Position numbers and translations under genes: made by a program. This document shows positions 62,831 through 64,000 of a DNA stretch of 64,000 nt, piece after piece. The stretch is taken from assembly GCA_905182985.1 (NCBI GenBank), contig CAJJDN010000045.1, forward strand, positions 366,354 to 430,353, in the 5' to 3' direction. Position 1 is the stretch's first letter, and every line of letters starts with the position of its first letter. The notes beneath the pieces are model-generated. The model was not told the DNA's origin. It searched no databases and worked only from the letters and a program-made list of their open reading frames with translations. The DNA comes from Paramecium sonneborni (Eukaryota; Ciliophora; Oligohymenophorea; Peniculida; Parameciidae).

Positions 62831-64000
62831 AAAAATTACTTTATATACTTTAACAAACAATAAATCAAAGTGTTAATTCTCCATTATAATCATTATTCTT
62901 TTTTCCAAAAAATTATAAGTAATCCTTGTACTTTCTAAATATTTACTTAATTAAATTTAACTTCTTGCACTAATATAATTTTATACGCTAAATTTAATAT
63001 ATATATAAATTATGGTATTTTTTCTCTATTACTAATAATTTCTATAAATATTAGTCAATGACTTAATAACAAATGTTAAAAAATATTTTAATAAAAATTC
63101 TAACTATTATAATTTATCATTAAACCCCATAGCATAAAATAAACCTTGAATAAGAATTTTCATTAATCTTGAATGAGATAGCTCAATTTATAATTATTAT
63201 TATCTTTAACTGATAATGAGAACTAGAATAGCAAATTTTAGCAGAAAAATTATTTTATACAATATTTTCATATGTAATAATTCATATTGGATTAATAACT
63301 TCATGCATTCAACTTCAAATTATAATATCAATTAAATATGACAAGATATTTTTCCAAAAAGAGACATATTTTGATTTTCAAAAAAATTAAATTAAAAAAA
63401 ACAAAAGAAAATACATGATTTTGCACACAATTAGTAAAGATCTTTGATAAATTAAATAAAACCCTATTAATTTAAATTAACTCAATTTAAAAAGTAAAAA
63501 ATATTTATTCAAAAATATATTACTATTGGAAAGTATAAGTTAAAGTCTAAAATTTTATCGAACCCTAAAAACTAAGTTTTTTTACCAAATAAGACCAACA
63601 TACGATCATTAGAGATGGATTTGAAATAAGTATTCTTGATCTAAAATTAAGTGAAAAAATGATTCATGATCGTCAAAAGAAATTGCATTTAAATAAAACC
63701 CTACTGAGACAAATTTAACATGCTAAATATGATAATTTTAAGAAATTTAATATTTGAAAATCCTAAATAATTCATGATATGTTGAATGTTGAATTTTTCT
63801 TAAAACAAAATTCAAATAAATCTCTATAAACAATATGAAATGCTTTTTTGATTTTTGAAATGTATAAAACAGGCTCAATCAGGGATAAAGTAGAAATCAA
63901 CTCTTGAATGTAGAAAGAGGTTTAGTGAGAAGTAATAATGAATGGACGAGTACAATAAACAATAGTTTGAATAAATTAAAATTAGGATAAGAGAACTTAA
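62831..64000. other. AT-rich terminal region, no gene resolved
   Basis: About 1.2 kb. A plus-strand frame near 63610-63760 (IRDGFEISILDLKLSEKM and more) looks coding for some 50 codons but lacks an ATG and ends quickly in TGA; it may be a remnant. No telomeric repeats of the Paramecium type are seen. Confidence 0.45.

Noticed and set aside
63400..64000. Telomere or chromosome end near the window end (several ccct/accct words)
   Set aside because: No tandem C4A2/C3A3-type repeats; isolated words only.

Overview
The window is macronuclear (somatic) DNA of a ciliate, almost certainly a Paramecium of the aurelia group. Three things seen throughout support this: the DNA is very AT-rich; conserved proteins stay open only if TAA and TAG are read as glutamine and TGA is the sole stop; and nearly every gene is cut by tiny GT...AG introns of about 22-31 nt, many containing in-frame TGA. 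Because standard ORF calls break at every TAA/TAG and every intron, most genes here appear long only after recoding and splicing by eye. I checked reading frames by requiring exon lengths to sum to whole codons where I state a protein length.

Assembly structure: two single Ns (626 and 12240) join three segments. Each join carries an exact-looking repeated block (1-625 = 1265-1889; 10502-12239 = 12241-13978), as expected for overlapping contig ends that were never merged. Genes in these blocks are therefore listed twice but probably exist once.

Layout. 0.7-5 kb: a SHIPPO/PGP-repeat axonemal protein and a presequence-protease-like M16C protein whose zinc motif is lost. 5.4-10.6 kb: a Myb-repeat protein, ribosomal L35, a MYND zinc-finger protein, a coiled-coil protein and an ALY/REF export factor. 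10.6-18.4 kb: ribosomal stalk protein P1, a PP2A/4/6-type phosphatase and a giant coiled-coil protein that overlaps it by 8 nt. 18.4-26.8 kb: decayed ORFs, a small protein kinase, a pseudokinase-MORN fusion, coiled-coil genes and a CMGC kinase. 27-31 kb: ribosomal L19 and S14, coiled-coil and RhoGAP genes. 31.5-33.6 kb: a RING/B-box/Kelch protein. 33.6-36.4 kb: a gene-poor stretch with a decayed ORF. 36.4-45.3 kb: an RRM-like protein, condensin CAP-D2, a chromodomain protein, Rab11 and a MAPKKK. 45.3-56 kb: mostly unrecognised proteins plus a cyclic-nucleotide-binding-domain protein. 56.3-62.8 kb: MAPKK, SNF1/AMPK, GCN5, LMBR1-like and TMEM230-like genes.

The genes do not form one pathway; this is ordinary eukaryotic gene order with very short spacers. 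Signalling genes are common (five apparently active kinases, one pseudokinase, one phosphatase, a Rab and a RhoGAP), as are chromosome/chromatin genes (CAP-D2, chromodomain, GCN5, Myb). The most interesting points are the Q-Q substitution of the M16 metal motif, the pseudokinase-MORN fusion, head-to-head gene pairs separated by only 9, 12 and 20 bp, a start/stop overlap, and several recognisable frames interrupted only by TGA, probably relics of gene-duplicate loss.
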